Assembly (NCBI GenBank): GCA_036506495.1 | Contig: DASXRQ010000139.1 | Location: 1 to 42,351 of the forward strand | Source: DASXRC01 sp036506495 | GTDB taxonomy: Bacteria; Actinomycetota; Actinomycetes; Mycobacteriales; Micromonosporaceae | Direction of reading: 5' to 3' | Length of the DNA stretch: 42,351 bases | Shown: in pieces, positions 8,730 through 15,705 of the stretch | Layout of the letters: each line of letters opens with the position of its first letter | Numbering within the stretch: the first letter of the stretch is position 1 | Made by a program: the position numbers and the translations under genes | The notes under the pieces: model-generated | Told to the model about the DNA's origin: nothing | What the model saw: only the letters and a program-made list of their open reading frames with translations | Database searches by the model: none

Positions 8730-9112
8730 ATAAGCGGTGTCAAGCGTTTCGGCTGATCGTCGTAGCGTGCGTGGTGTGGCGGCGGGCTGGTGTCGGAGCG
8801 CTTTTGCGACTCCTCGTGTCGCCGGCTCGCCCCTTGTGGGTGGCTGGTGCGGCGGCGGGCGCGCGGCCGGGTACGCGGCGACAGGTCACACCTGAAGACC
8901 CTGGTTATTGCCATGGCGCCAGACTTGCCCGCGATCGACCTCAGCTCCACTTGGCAGACAAACTGGAGAGCCACGGGCGCGACGACGTTTCGGACCGGCC
9001 AAGCGATGAGGCACCCGCCGCCAGATCAGTCGAGACCTTGGCGCCGTGGTTACCACCGACGTTTGCTTGTGTTTGCTTTCGTTTGGCGTCCGTTCGAAGG
9101 GACAATCTCGGT
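8730..9112. other. Non-coding stretch upstream of the HNH gene
   Basis: No supported gene. A run of related short motifs (GTTTGCTT, GTTTGCTT, GTTTGG) at about 9060-9087 lies just ahead of the HNH start and could be a regulatory repeat or chance. A long open frame continuing upstream from the HNH gene has no recognisable protein character. Confidence 0.4.
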
Positions 9113-9460
9113 ATGCCAGTTAGGCCGTGTCTCACGTGCGGGCGCCTCTGCAGCGCCACCCGCTGCCCCGAATGCGCCACCGCGTACAACCGCGCCGTCA
9201 ACCGGCGCAAGGACGCACAGCGGCCGAGCCCAGCGGAACGCGGCTACGGCCATGACTGGCGGAAGGTCCGCGCTGAGGTCCTCGAGCGGGACGGATGGAC
9301 CTGCCGCTGGTGTGGCCAGCCGGCGAAGACCGTGGATCACCTCGTGCCGTTGGCGCAAGGTGGAGCTCGGCTCGATACCGCCAACCTCGTCGCTGCCTGT
9401 CTGTGCTGCAACAGCGCCCGCGGCGGCCAGACGAGGCGGCCCGTTTTCTTTCAACCATGA
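9113..9460 (+). CDS. HNH endonuclease, phage type
   Basis: A 115-residue protein. The N-terminal zinc ribbon has CLTCGRLC and CPEC (Cys 6, 9, 18 and 21). A linker YGHDWRKVRAEVLERDGWTC leads to the HNH fold: CxxC at 64-67, the catalytic DH at 75-76 (VDHLVPLAQGG), Asn at 91 and a second CxxC at 96-99 followed by Asn 100. All the metal and catalytic positions are kept, so it may be active. Small HNH nucleases of this size next to terminases assist DNA packaging in many actinophages. A terminase remnant is found 6 kb away, so prophage origin is likely. A restriction-type role cannot be excluded. ATG 9113 is the Met directly before the conserved zinc ribbon; the frame is open further upstream without family features. 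Confidence 0.75.
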   Translation: MPVRPCLTCGRLCSATRCPECATAYNRAVNRRKDAQRPSPAERGYGHDWRKVRAEVLERDGWTCRWCGQPAKTVDHLVPLAQGGARLDTANLVAACLCCNSARGGQTRRPVFFQP

Positions 9461-9486
9461 AGCCGCCGACCCATTAGCTCAGGCAC

Positions 9487-9743
9487 ACGCGGACACCCGC
9501 CTGGAGCTCTCGAGCTTCGTGCGACCCGACTCCGTGCCGGGCTCACCGGCCACCATGGCCAACGAGCTGGGATTGCGCAACGTGGCCTTCGAGGTCAACG
9601 ACCTGCAGGCGGCTGTCGATTGGGCAGCTACCGAGGGCTACGGACTGGTCGGTGGCATCGGCGAGTACGAAGGCGTTTGGCGGATGGCCTACGTCCGGGG
9701 GCCGGAAGGGATCATCGTCTCGCTGGCCGAGCGCATCGGCTGA
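9487..9743 (+). pseudogene. VOC (glyoxalase/bleomycin-resistance fold) protein, C-terminal half only
   Basis: The frame reads TRLELSSFVRPDS, then ELGLRNVAFEVNDLQAAVD, YGLVGGIGEYE and a final WRMAYVRGPEGIIVSLAERI before TGA 9741-9743. This is the second beta-alpha-beta-beta-beta module of a VOC protein, with the metal-site Glu in GPEGIIV. The first module, about 60 residues, is absent: upstream of about 9487 the frame has no family character. An internal ATG at 9555 could start a 62-residue product, but half a VOC fold is unlikely to work alone. The break lies about 25 bases after the HNH stop and marks a recombination junction. Confidence 0.65.
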
Positions 9744-9777
9744 GCCTCGCAACGCCCGCATCTGGCTCCCCTCTGTG

Positions 9778-10062
9778 TCAAGGCGCCATCGGGTGCGGGG
9801 TTCTAGGCTGGGTGTCGGCGGGTCCGGGAAGTGACTTGTCCGAAGAGCCGGCGTGGGGATGCGAGCCGGTCACGCTGGAGTCAGTTGACGTTCCCCGGTG
9901 TCCTCCCGGGCCCGTCGCCGCGGCGGCGATGGCGTCGTCGACCATCTGCCGGTAGACGATGTCGGACAGGCGTCGTTTCAGAGATCGCATCGCTTCCATC
10001 GACGTTTTGCCGGACGCGTTCTTCCGGTCGAAGTAGGCGCGTCCCTCGGTGGGGTTGCGCAG
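9778..10062 (-). pseudogene. IS110-family transposase, C-terminal remnant
   Basis: On the minus strand about 94 residues read LRNPTEGRAYFDRKNASGKT, SMEAMRSLKRRLSDIVYRQM, then a Gly/Ser-rich tail (TGPGGHRGTSTDSS, SDKSLPGPA) to TGA at 9778. This is the end of the transposase_20 domain and the variable tail of IS110/IS116/IS902-type transposases, which move without terminal repeats through a DEDD catalytic core and a serine. The DEDD N-terminal domain is absent. The fragment joins a P-loop fragment near 10065. Confidence 0.65.
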
Positions 10063-10076
10063 CTGGACGGCGGCCC

Positions 10077-10178
10077 GGTGGGCAACCACGGGATCCCGTC
10101 GCTGAGCAACAGCCGCTGCGCCAACGCGGACTTGCCCACCCGGGCCGGGCCGCCAACGAGATACACGCGATGAGCCAC
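10077..10178 (-). pseudogene. N-terminal fragment of a P-loop kinase/NTPase
   Basis: From a GTG at 10178 the minus strand encodes HRVYLVGGPARVGKSALAQR, then LLLSDGIPWLPT. This is a beta strand, a Walker A (GPARVGKS) and the following helix, as at the start of small P-loop kinases or zeta-toxin-like NTPases. After about 34 residues the sequence changes to low-complexity frame and then to the IS110 remnant in another frame. Truncated; no function expected. Confidence 0.45.
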
Positions 10179-10980
10179 CCCACGATGCCCGCAAAATCAT
10201 CGCCCCACAGCCCCACGGCCCTGCGGGGCGGTCAGGGTCAGCCTGGGCTCGGCGGGGCTCTCGCAGGACCCGACTCGGATGATGAAGCCGGCCCACGCAC
10301 AGCGGCAACGGACAGCGGCCCGGTCAGCTGTACGCGACCGAGCGCGATGCCCACCGGCCGTTCGACCTCTCGAAAGACCAAGAGCAACGGCGCTGCCAGC
10401 TGTTCGAGACGAAGAGGCCAGCGCCGTTGACGCGGACGTGTCAACAGGGTCGGGCTGCTCCGCCGGCACCGACTGCGAGAGCACAGCGCACCGACGCGAG
10501 GCCACCTGTTTGGGCGCAGGCACTCCGCATCGTCGAGCTTGAGCTGTCCGACAGGAGCCACCACGATGGCGTCATGCCCGCGGTGGAGTCTGGTTCGAGA
10601 AGGGCCCAGCCGACGGAAAGGTCATGGTGGTCGAGACCCAGCACGATGGCTCGCTTCCCGACATCGTCACACCGATCCCGACCGGCGCCTACATTGGTGC
10701 CAGAGACGAGCCAGCACCGAACACTAGATACATCCATGTGCGGGCCAACGACATCCGGACCAGCCGGCGTACCGCTACCAAACTCGCCAGAATCAGACGC
10801 CTAACGAGTTCGCCGACGACGCCGAGTGCCCTGCGCCTCGCGGCTACGCGCCGCTGCAGCCTTCCCCCCTGATACGCCCCAGACGCTTAGCGATGCCGGG
10901 GCGTCCTTGGACACAGCCGGACGAGACCCTCACGCCCAGTGCCGCGTTCCCACAGGTCAAGCGGGTCGGCACCGGTCAAG
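10179..10980. other. Degenerate 0.8 kb with no convincing gene
   Basis: Frames here are short, overlap on both strands and lack family motifs. One plus-strand frame (10624-10872) has fair codon quality and is listed separately. Nothing else is supported. Confidence 0.4.
10624..10872 (+). CDS. Doubtful 82-residue ORF
   Basis: ATG 10624 follows GGAAAGG at a good distance. The first 60 residues (ETQHDGSLPDIVTPIPTGAY, ARDEPAPNTRYIHVRANDIR) are mixed and protein-like, but the end becomes low complexity, and no family is recognised. The same frame is open upstream with similar character (VWFEKGPADGKVMVVETQHD), so it may be a piece of a longer, lost gene. Confidence 0.2.
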   Translation: MVVETQHDGSLPDIVTPIPTGAYIGARDEPAPNTRYIHVRANDIRTSRRTATKLARIRRLTSSPTTPSALRLAATRRCSLPP

Positions 10981-11043
10981 CGGAGGGTGTGGGATTTCGA
11001 ACCCACGAGAACGGGGATACCGCCCGAGCGGTTTTCAAGACCG
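10981..11043 (-). pseudogene. 3' part of a tRNA-Ser (anticodon TGA), likely old attachment site
   Basis: Read on the minus strand from 11043, the sequence has an anticodon arm CGGT-CTTGAAA-ACCG (anticodon TGA), a long class II variable arm (about 11007-11028), a T arm GTGGG...CCCAC with an 8-base loop containing TTCGAAA (one A more than normal), the 3' acceptor strand ACCCTCC and discriminator G. No D arm or 5' acceptor strand (expected GGAGGGT) occurs upstream. The match begins exactly at the anticodon stem, as in crossover sites of tyrosine integrases within tRNA genes. No CCA follows and no integrase is seen. It cannot make a tRNA. Confidence 0.65.
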
Positions 11044-11052
11044 TGGGTTCGA
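10997..11052. repeat. 11-bp inverted repeat embracing the tRNA-Ser remnant
   Basis: TCGAACCCACG (10997-11007) and CGTGGGTTCGA (11042-11052) are perfect reverse complements. The left copy is part of the tRNA T arm. The right copy is an inverted duplicate of the same T-arm bases, placed where the 5' half of the tRNA should be. This suggests an inversion or template switch at the breakpoint. Confidence 0.6.
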
Positions 11053-11256
11053 TAAAGGTTGTACAGCACAGCAGGTGTCGGGAACTGAACATCGGTCCGA
11101 TTGCCTTTCCACGACGCTCGGAGCGACCCGCTCCCCACACGAGGGCGACGAGAGAGAGCTGGCGGTCAAGGCGGTCGAGGGCTCCTGCCCGGTAAAGACG
11201 TAGTTCGCCAACGACGGACCGACCGCGATTGGCCAGCGCGCTAATCGCGATCGCGC

Positions 11257-11829
11257 TCATGCCGAGGACGCACGGGCCTTGCGCCGGTGTACTGCCGAAG
11301 CAACGTCTCCTCGCCCACGGCTTGTGGACAATCTTGCCCGAAAGCGGTGCAGTGCCAGCCAGATCAGCGGTATGCCGACTGCTGCCGGCAGCAGCCAGTA
11401 GGTGATGTGTGGCAGGCGGTCCCAGATGGGCAGGAAGGGTCCGTTGTCGACGTAGAAGCCGGTGAGCAGGGCGATGTATGAGCCGCCAATGCCGATGGCG
11501 TGCCGGGTGGGCCAGCCGGGGCGCTGGCGCCGTCGGGCCCTCCATCCGAAGACGCCGAGCGTGAACGCGATGCAGGCGATGGCGAAGAGGTGGGCGTCTT
11601 CGTGCCAGCGGATGATGGCCATGATCGTGGCGGTGGCGGCGATGGTGGTCAGGGCGGCGAGGTAGACCCTCCCGGCGATTGGGTGCCGGCCGGGGCGCTT
11701 TTGGGCGGTGGCGGCGAGTGCTCCGGCGGTCACGGCGGTGATCCCGGCGGCGATGTGCACGACGAGTGCGATGGCGAAGACTGGTCCCGCGTCGGGGATC
11801 GGTAGGCCGAGGATGTCACGGCCGAGCAC
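11257..11829 (-). CDS. DUF2306-like multipass membrane protein
   Basis: GTG 11829 is chosen because a GGAGAG lies 5 bases upstream and because longer starts would only read through the preceding gene in another frame. It overlaps that gene by 14 bases, so translation is probably coupled. The 190-residue product has about five hydrophobic helices: FAIALVVHIAAGITAVTAGA near 20-40, then AALTTIAATATIMAIIRW, FAIACIAFTLGVFGW, GIGGSYIALLTGFYV and YWLLPAAVGIPLIWLAL. It contains the small polar pattern RPGRHPIAGRVY, as in the DUF2306 family of predicted membrane proteins with conserved His residues (VVHIAAG, RHPIAGR, RWHEDAH). Function is unknown; some relatives are suspected haem- or redox-linked. 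It sits in an operon with the PEP-utilising protein. Confidence 0.65.
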   Translation of the reverse strand: MLGRDILGLPIPDAGPVFAIALVVHIAAGITAVTAGALAATAQKRPGRHPIAGRVYLAALTTIAATATIMAIIRWHEDAHLFAIACIAFTLGVFGWRARRRQRPGWPTRHAIGIGGSYIALLTGFYVDNGPFLPIWDRLPHITYWLLPAAVGIPLIWLALHRFRARLSTSRGRGDVASAVHRRKARASSA

Positions 11830-14068
11830 TGGGGCTCTCCACGGCCGCCACGAGGGTGACGGTGCCTGCGTTGCCGTCGACAGTGACGATCTGCCCATTG
11901 TGTAGGTGGCTGGTGGCATCGCTGGTGCCGACGACGGCCGGGATGCCGTACTCGCGGGCCACGAGGGAGGCGTGCGCGGCGAGGGTGCCGCCGTCGGTGA
12001 TCACGGCGGCGGCGCGGGCGAACAGCGGTGTCCAGGCCGGGGAGGCGGCCTTGGCGACGAGCACGTCGCCGTCGGTGAAGGTGGCGAAATCGTGCGGGCC
12101 GTGGACGAGCCGCACCGGGCCGGTGGCGCGTCCGGCCGAGGCGGGATGGCCGATGATCGCGCCCTTAACCGGGTGCGCGGTGCGTGCCTCCCGTACCGCT
12201 TTGTCGATCAGGTCACCGACCAGGCGTGGTGGGCGGCCGATCGTGACTGGTGCCAGCAGCCGCCGGTGCTTCTCCCACCTCTCGCGCCGATCGGCGGTTG
12301 TGCCGTTCAGTGGTCTCGCGTCACCGGCCGCGGCGGCGTCGAGGTCGCCTCGGGTACAGAAGTGCACATCGTCGGGTGTGGCGAGGACGCGTTGCTGCGT
12401 CAGGTGCTGGCCGAGGCGGGCGGCGCAGGCGCGTAGCACCGGCCAGCCCAGGGTGAGGTCGCGGGACTGCTCTTCCCGGATGGCGGCATACCGTTGCGCG
12501 ACCTCGAGGAGCGCGTCGAACTCGGCCCGCCGGCCCGGGGCGAGGGCCGCGCGGCAGGCCGCCTGCGCAGCCTGCCGGTCGGCGGCGAGCTGACGGTGCC
12601 GGACGGTGACGGTTGTGGAGTCCATCGCGATGATGGGCAGCTCGGCGGCGACCGGGTGGTACCAGTCCAGGCTCTGCACCGCGTGCGGCGCGGCTGGGGC
12701 GGGTTGGGTGGTGGGCAGGCCGCGCAGCAGCACCTGCACCCCGCCCGCGCGGTCGATCGTGTCGGCCAGGTGCGTGCGGCAGAACCGGGCGAGGCTGGCC
12801 TCGATCTTCCAGGCGGAGCCGCCGACGATGGCCAGAAACCACATGTACTGCCCGGCTTCGCGGGCGATCTGTGTGGCCAGCTGCACGACCCGGGCCGGGG
12901 CCGCGGTGGGAATTTCACCCGCCGCCTGGTCGACCAGGTGGCGGTAGCGGGGTAGTTGTTCGTCGCGCCATCGCTGGTACAGATCCGCCAGGACGGCACG
13001 GTCGGCCGCAACCGGGTCACGGCCGACGCGGATCAGGGCGTAGAACAGTGTCTTGACCGCCCGCCCTCGTCCTCGGGCGATCACACGGGCGAGCAGGCGC
13101 GGCGACGGGATGGGGGTGGCGGTGTAGTACCAGTCGTGGACCAGCGCCCACCGAAACGGCACCCGAACTCCGATGCACGATTGCATCCCGTCCAGATATC
13201 CGGCCTCCAGATCGGGCAGCAGCCAGCTGCCGAACAGTGGGGTGACCGCCTCGGGTAGCCACTCGCCGAGCCGGAAGTTGCGCATCCACAACCCCGGCCC
13301 CGGCGGGGTGAACGCGACCGGTTCGGGCAGGGCGGTCATCGGCCGCGCCTGCAGAAGCCATAGCCTGCCGCTGGTGTCGATGGCCCACTCGATGTCTTGC
13401 GGCCGGCCGTAGTGGGCCGCGACCCGGGCGGCCATCGCGGCGATCTGCCCGGCCTGCGCGCTGTCGAGCACCTCGGCACCGCCGGAAACCCGCGTGCGCC
13501 GCGGCCGATCTTGGCCGGTGATCGTCCACTCTTCGCCGGTCTGCTCACCGGACACCAACGACTCGCCGACGCCGGCCACCGCCGTCACCACGACCTGGTC
13601 ACGAACGCCGGTCACCGGGTGCGCGGTGAACGCCACCCCGGCCGCGCGGGCATCGACCATCACCTGCACCAGCACCGCCATCCCCGACGGTCCGGCCGCA
13701 GCCGAGCGCCGGACATGGTAGGAACGGACCCGGTCGGCCTGCGCAGCGGCGAAGCAGCGGCGGACCGCATCGGCCAGGCCGCCGACACCCACATCAAGGA
13801 AGGTCTCGTACAACCCGGCGTAGGACGCGTCCGGAAGATCCTCCGCCACACCCGACGAGCGCACCGCAAACGGACCGCCCCCACAACGCCCGGCGGCCGC
13901 GGCCAAGACCCGAGCCAGATCCGGGTCGGAAAGGGCGTTGGCGGTAACTACGAACCCCGGCGGTACGGGCCAACCGCTTGCGGCCAGCTCACCCAGCACG
14001 GCTGCCTTGCCGCCCACCTGCTCGCGGACGTGTCCTGCGTCGGCCAGGCCGATCAGCTGCATCAACAT
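11816..14068 (-). CDS. PEP-utilising / rifampin-phosphotransferase-like protein
   Basis: A 750-residue protein with the layout of PEP synthase and rifampin phosphotransferase. The N-terminal ATP-grasp half runs from about 15 to 320 and includes GGKAAVLGELAASGWPVPPG, FAVRSSGVAEDLPDASYAG and DIEWAIDTSGRLWLLQARP. A variable middle domain follows, then a C-terminal swivelling domain with the phosphohistidine loop TDGGTLAAHASLVAREYGIP (catalytic His at about 699). In this class ATP is split to AMP and phosphate via the His; the acceptor is pyruvate (Pps) or the antibiotic rifampin (Rph). The C-terminal PEP/pyruvate barrel of Pps is absent, as in Rph, but Rph proteins are usually somewhat longer. 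ATG 14068 follows GGAAGGCGGGG; ATG 14062 is an alternative. Divergent from PadR. The acceptor substrate is inferred only. Confidence 0.75.
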   Translation of the reverse strand: MLMQLIGLADAGHVREQVGGKAAVLGELAASGWPVPPGFVVTANALSDPDLARVLAAAAGRCGGGPFAVRSSGVAEDLPDASYAGLYETFLDVGVGGLADAVRRCFAAAQADRVRSYHVRRSAAAGPSGMAVLVQVMVDARAAGVAFTAHPVTGVRDQVVVTAVAGVGESLVSGEQTGEEWTITGQDRPRRTRVSGGAEVLDSAQAGQIAAMAARVAAHYGRPQDIEWAIDTSGRLWLLQARPMTALPEPVAFTPPGPGLWMRNFRLGEWLPEAVTPLFGSWLLPDLEAGYLDGMQSCIGVRVPFRWALVHDWYYTATPIPSPRLLARVIARGRGRAVKTLFYALIRVGRDPVAADRAVLADLYQRWRDEQLPRYRHLVDQAAGEIPTAAPARVVQLATQIAREAGQYMWFLAIVGGSAWKIEASLARFCRTHLADTIDRAGGVQVLLRGLPTTQPAPAAPHAVQSLDWYHPVAAELPIIAMDSTTVTVRHRQLAADRQAAQAACRAALAPGRRAEFDALLEVAQRYAAIREEQSRDLTLGWPVLRACAARLGQHLTQQRVLATPDDVHFCTRGDLDAAAAGDARPLNGTTADRRERWEKHRRLLAPVTIGRPPRLVGDLIDKAVREARTAHPVKGAIIGHPASAGRATGPVRLVHGPHDFATFTDGDVLVAKAASPAWTPLFARAAAVITDGGTLAAHASLVAREYGIPAVVGTSDATSHLHNGQIVTVDGNAGTVTLVAAVESPSARP

Positions 14069-14086
14069 GCCCCGCCTTCCCGTATA

Positions 14087-14116
14087 TGTAGCATCGCAAA
14101 ATATAGCACTGCTACA
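14087..14116. promoter_or_regulatory. Inverted repeat between divergent PEP-utilising and PadR genes, likely operator
   Basis: TGTAGCA (14087-14093) and TGCTACA (14110-14116) form a perfect inverted repeat in a short AT-rich island. The overlapping TAGCA-C-TGCTA (14104-14114) is a second palindrome sharing the same half-site. The island is the only AT-rich stretch between the two starts (14068 and 14162), so both promoters must lie here. PadR proteins bind such dyads and often repress their own gene, so PadR control of both units is the natural reading. Confidence 0.6.
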
Positions 14117-14161
14117 CTGAAAGCGCTCGCTAGGCAACCCTGAATTTCCGAAGGAGGGCAC

Positions 14162-14509
14162 GTGCTGCCGATGCGACCGGAACTGCTTAAAGGGCACCTC
14201 GACGCGCTGCTGCTGGCTGTCCTGGAAGACGGAGCCCGGCACGGGTACGCGGTCATCGAAGCGCTACGCGACGGCAGCGCGGGCGCGCTTGACCTGCCCA
14301 CCGGCACCGTGTATCCCGCGCTGCATCGCCTGGAGCGGGCCGGTTTGATCCGCAGCGACTGGGAAACCGTGTCCGGCCGCCGACGCCGCACCTACCAGCT
14401 GACCGCCTCCGGCCGACAAGCACTATCGGACCAGCGGGCAGTATGGGAACAGTTCTCCACCGCCGTCACCGCGCTACTAACGAGGCGCCCATGGCCGGCC
14501 ACCACCTGA
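14162..14509 (+). CDS. PadR-family transcriptional regulator
   Basis: A 115-residue winged-helix protein of the short PadR type. LLKGHLDALLLAVLEDG leads to HGYAVIEALRD, the wing region TGTVYPALHRLERAGLIRSD, and RRRRTYQLTASGRQAL, followed by a short dimerisation helix. PadR regulators sense small molecules or drugs and usually repress neighbouring transporter or detoxification genes. GTG 14162 is placed 4-5 bases after GGAGG (AAGGAGGG), close but plausible. ATG 14171, three codons on, is the alternative and gives a longer spacing. Its stop overlaps the start of the next gene, the frequent PadR plus membrane-protein (DUF1700-like) arrangement. Target: probably the dyad at 14087-14116. Confidence 0.85.
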   Translation: MLPMRPELLKGHLDALLLAVLEDGARHGYAVIEALRDGSAGALDLPTGTVYPALHRLERAGLIRSDWETVSGRRRRTYQLTASGRQALSDQRAVWEQFSTAVTALLTRRPWPATT

Positions 14510-15186
14510 CCGCCGGACACACCGGCTCGACCTCGGCACTCGGACGCTACCTCGCCGAACTCGCCGCCCGGCTGCGCGGGCCACGCGCCGCCCGCGCCCG
14601 CGTGCTAGCCGAAATCCGCGACGGGCTCACCGAGACGATCGACGCCCACCTCGCCGACGGCATGCCACCGGACGCCGCCGCCACCACGGCGATCGCCGAG
14701 TTCGGCGACCCGGCAACCATCGCCCACTCCTTCGCCGAGGAACTGGCCACCGCATCCGCCCGGCGCACCATCGCCATCTTCATCCTCACCGGACCCCTAG
14801 TGGGCATATGGTGGCTGCTGCTGCTCCATCCGGCACCATGGCGTACCGGGATCCTCGCCACGCTGATCGCCATCCCCGCCCTGCCGCTGGCCGCACTAGC
14901 CATCGCCACCGCCGCCGGAACGTTCGCCACCACCGGCCGCTTGATGCGCTGGCTACCCGAAACCACCGGCACCCGCGCACTCACCGCCGCCACCACCATC
15001 GCTGCACTCTGCCTCGCCGCAGACCTCACCGTCCTCGGCCTGCTTGCCGCGCACCTGGCCACCGGCTGGCAGCGGCCCATCCCGCTCATGGCAGCTGCCG
15101 TAACCGCGAGCATCCTGCGCGTCGCCGCGGCCAGCACAGCAATCCGATCCACCCGCCTGATGCGCGACCGACTTCCATCCGCATAG
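14491..15186 (+). CDS. PadR-coupled membrane protein with permease-prefix (HAAS-like) domain
   Basis: The N-terminal 70-80 residues are soluble and helical (LGRYLAELAARLRGPRAARA, EIRDGLTETIDAHLADG, AAATTAIAEFGDPATIAHSF). They match the permease-prefix or HAAS-type domain seen with PadR regulators. Five to six hydrophobic helices follow (FILTGPLVGIWWLLLL, ILATLIAIPALPLAALAIAT, LTAATTIAALCLA and others). Length is 231 residues from ATG 14491, which has GAGG upstream and overlaps the PadR stop by 19 bases; ATG 14443 is less likely. Such proteins are thought to act with the PadR partner, perhaps as a membrane-bound sensor or modulator. No enzyme motif is visible. Confidence 0.7.
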   Translation: MAGHHLTAGHTGSTSALGRYLAELAARLRGPRAARARVLAEIRDGLTETIDAHLADGMPPDAAATTAIAEFGDPATIAHSFAEELATASARRTIAIFILTGPLVGIWWLLLLHPAPWRTGILATLIAIPALPLAALAIATAAGTFATTGRLMRWLPETTGTRALTAATTIAALCLAADLTVLGLLAAHLATGWQRPIPLMAAAVTASILRVAAASTAIRSTRLMRDRLPSA

Positions 15187-15556
15187 ACGCGTCCAGCCCC
15201 CTGCCGACGTCGCCGCGACCCGTCGGGCGGGCTTCGTGCACGACATTGGACTGCACGGCGTCGGGGACTTGCACCGGTCCGAGCGTGAACGGCAGTTTCG
15301 CTGCCACGACATCGGTGGGCGCGTGGCAGGCGGACCGAGGCGCGGTGCCGCCAGGTCGTCGATCCGACGATGCGGATGACGTAGACGGTAACGTCGCGTC
15401 AGGCGGGGTCGCGGGGCGGGAAGCGGGGGGCCAGTCGGTCCCGTGTGCCAACTTTCGTCGGTTGTTACCGGCAAATCCTGCCCACGACCTGCTTACAAAC
15501 GATCAACGGCCCGCTCGCCGTCACCCAGCGATCGGGCCGTTGGCCTCGACATTCTT
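15187..15556. other. 370-bp intergenic region with a tRNA terminator only
   Basis: No supported gene on either strand; frames here are antisense noise. The right end holds the hairpin described at 15505-15541. Confidence 0.5.
15505..15541 (-). terminator. Hairpin downstream of tRNA-Pro
   Basis: AACGGCCCG (15505-15513) and CGGGCCGTT (15533-15541) are a perfect 9-bp inverted repeat with a 19-base loop. In the minus direction it lies 16 bases after the tRNA and is followed by GATCGTTTGT, a modest T-rich stretch. This fits an intrinsic terminator for the tRNA transcript. Confidence 0.6.
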
Positions 15557-15633
<77 letters not shown>

Positions 15634-15647
15634 TCGCGTGCCGAGCA

Positions 15648-15675
15648 ATAGTAGCCCACCGTATTCGGCGGGCAA
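15648..15675 (-). promoter_or_regulatory. Probable promoter of tRNA-Pro
   Basis: On the minus strand TTGCCC (15670-15675) and TACTAT (15648-15653) are separated by 16 bases. They lie 14 bases before the mature 5' end of the tRNA, in the short gap after the metallophosphoesterase gene. Both boxes are close to the sigma-70-type consensus. Confidence 0.55.
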
Positions 15676-15705
15676 ATTCGGTATCTGCCGGGCCGTAGGC
15701 CAGGT

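Noticed and set aside
6994..8733. 579-codon open frame on the plus strand opposite the solute-binding protein
   Set aside because: High-GC antisense shadow. It has no family motifs, and the minus-strand lipoprotein has a perfect ribosome site, signal and fold pattern.
9060..9087. GTTTGCTT repeats as an iteron-type origin
   Set aside because: Only three short imperfect copies and no replication gene nearby.
10982..11052. tRNA-Sec on the plus strand (the anticodon loop reads TCA in this direction)
   Set aside because: Acceptor, T arm and variable arm are in the right order only on the minus strand. The TCA is the chance complement of the TGA loop.
14953..15474. Minus-strand open frames between the PadR partner and tRNA-Pro
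   Set aside because: No start signal, no motifs, and mostly antisense to the membrane protein.
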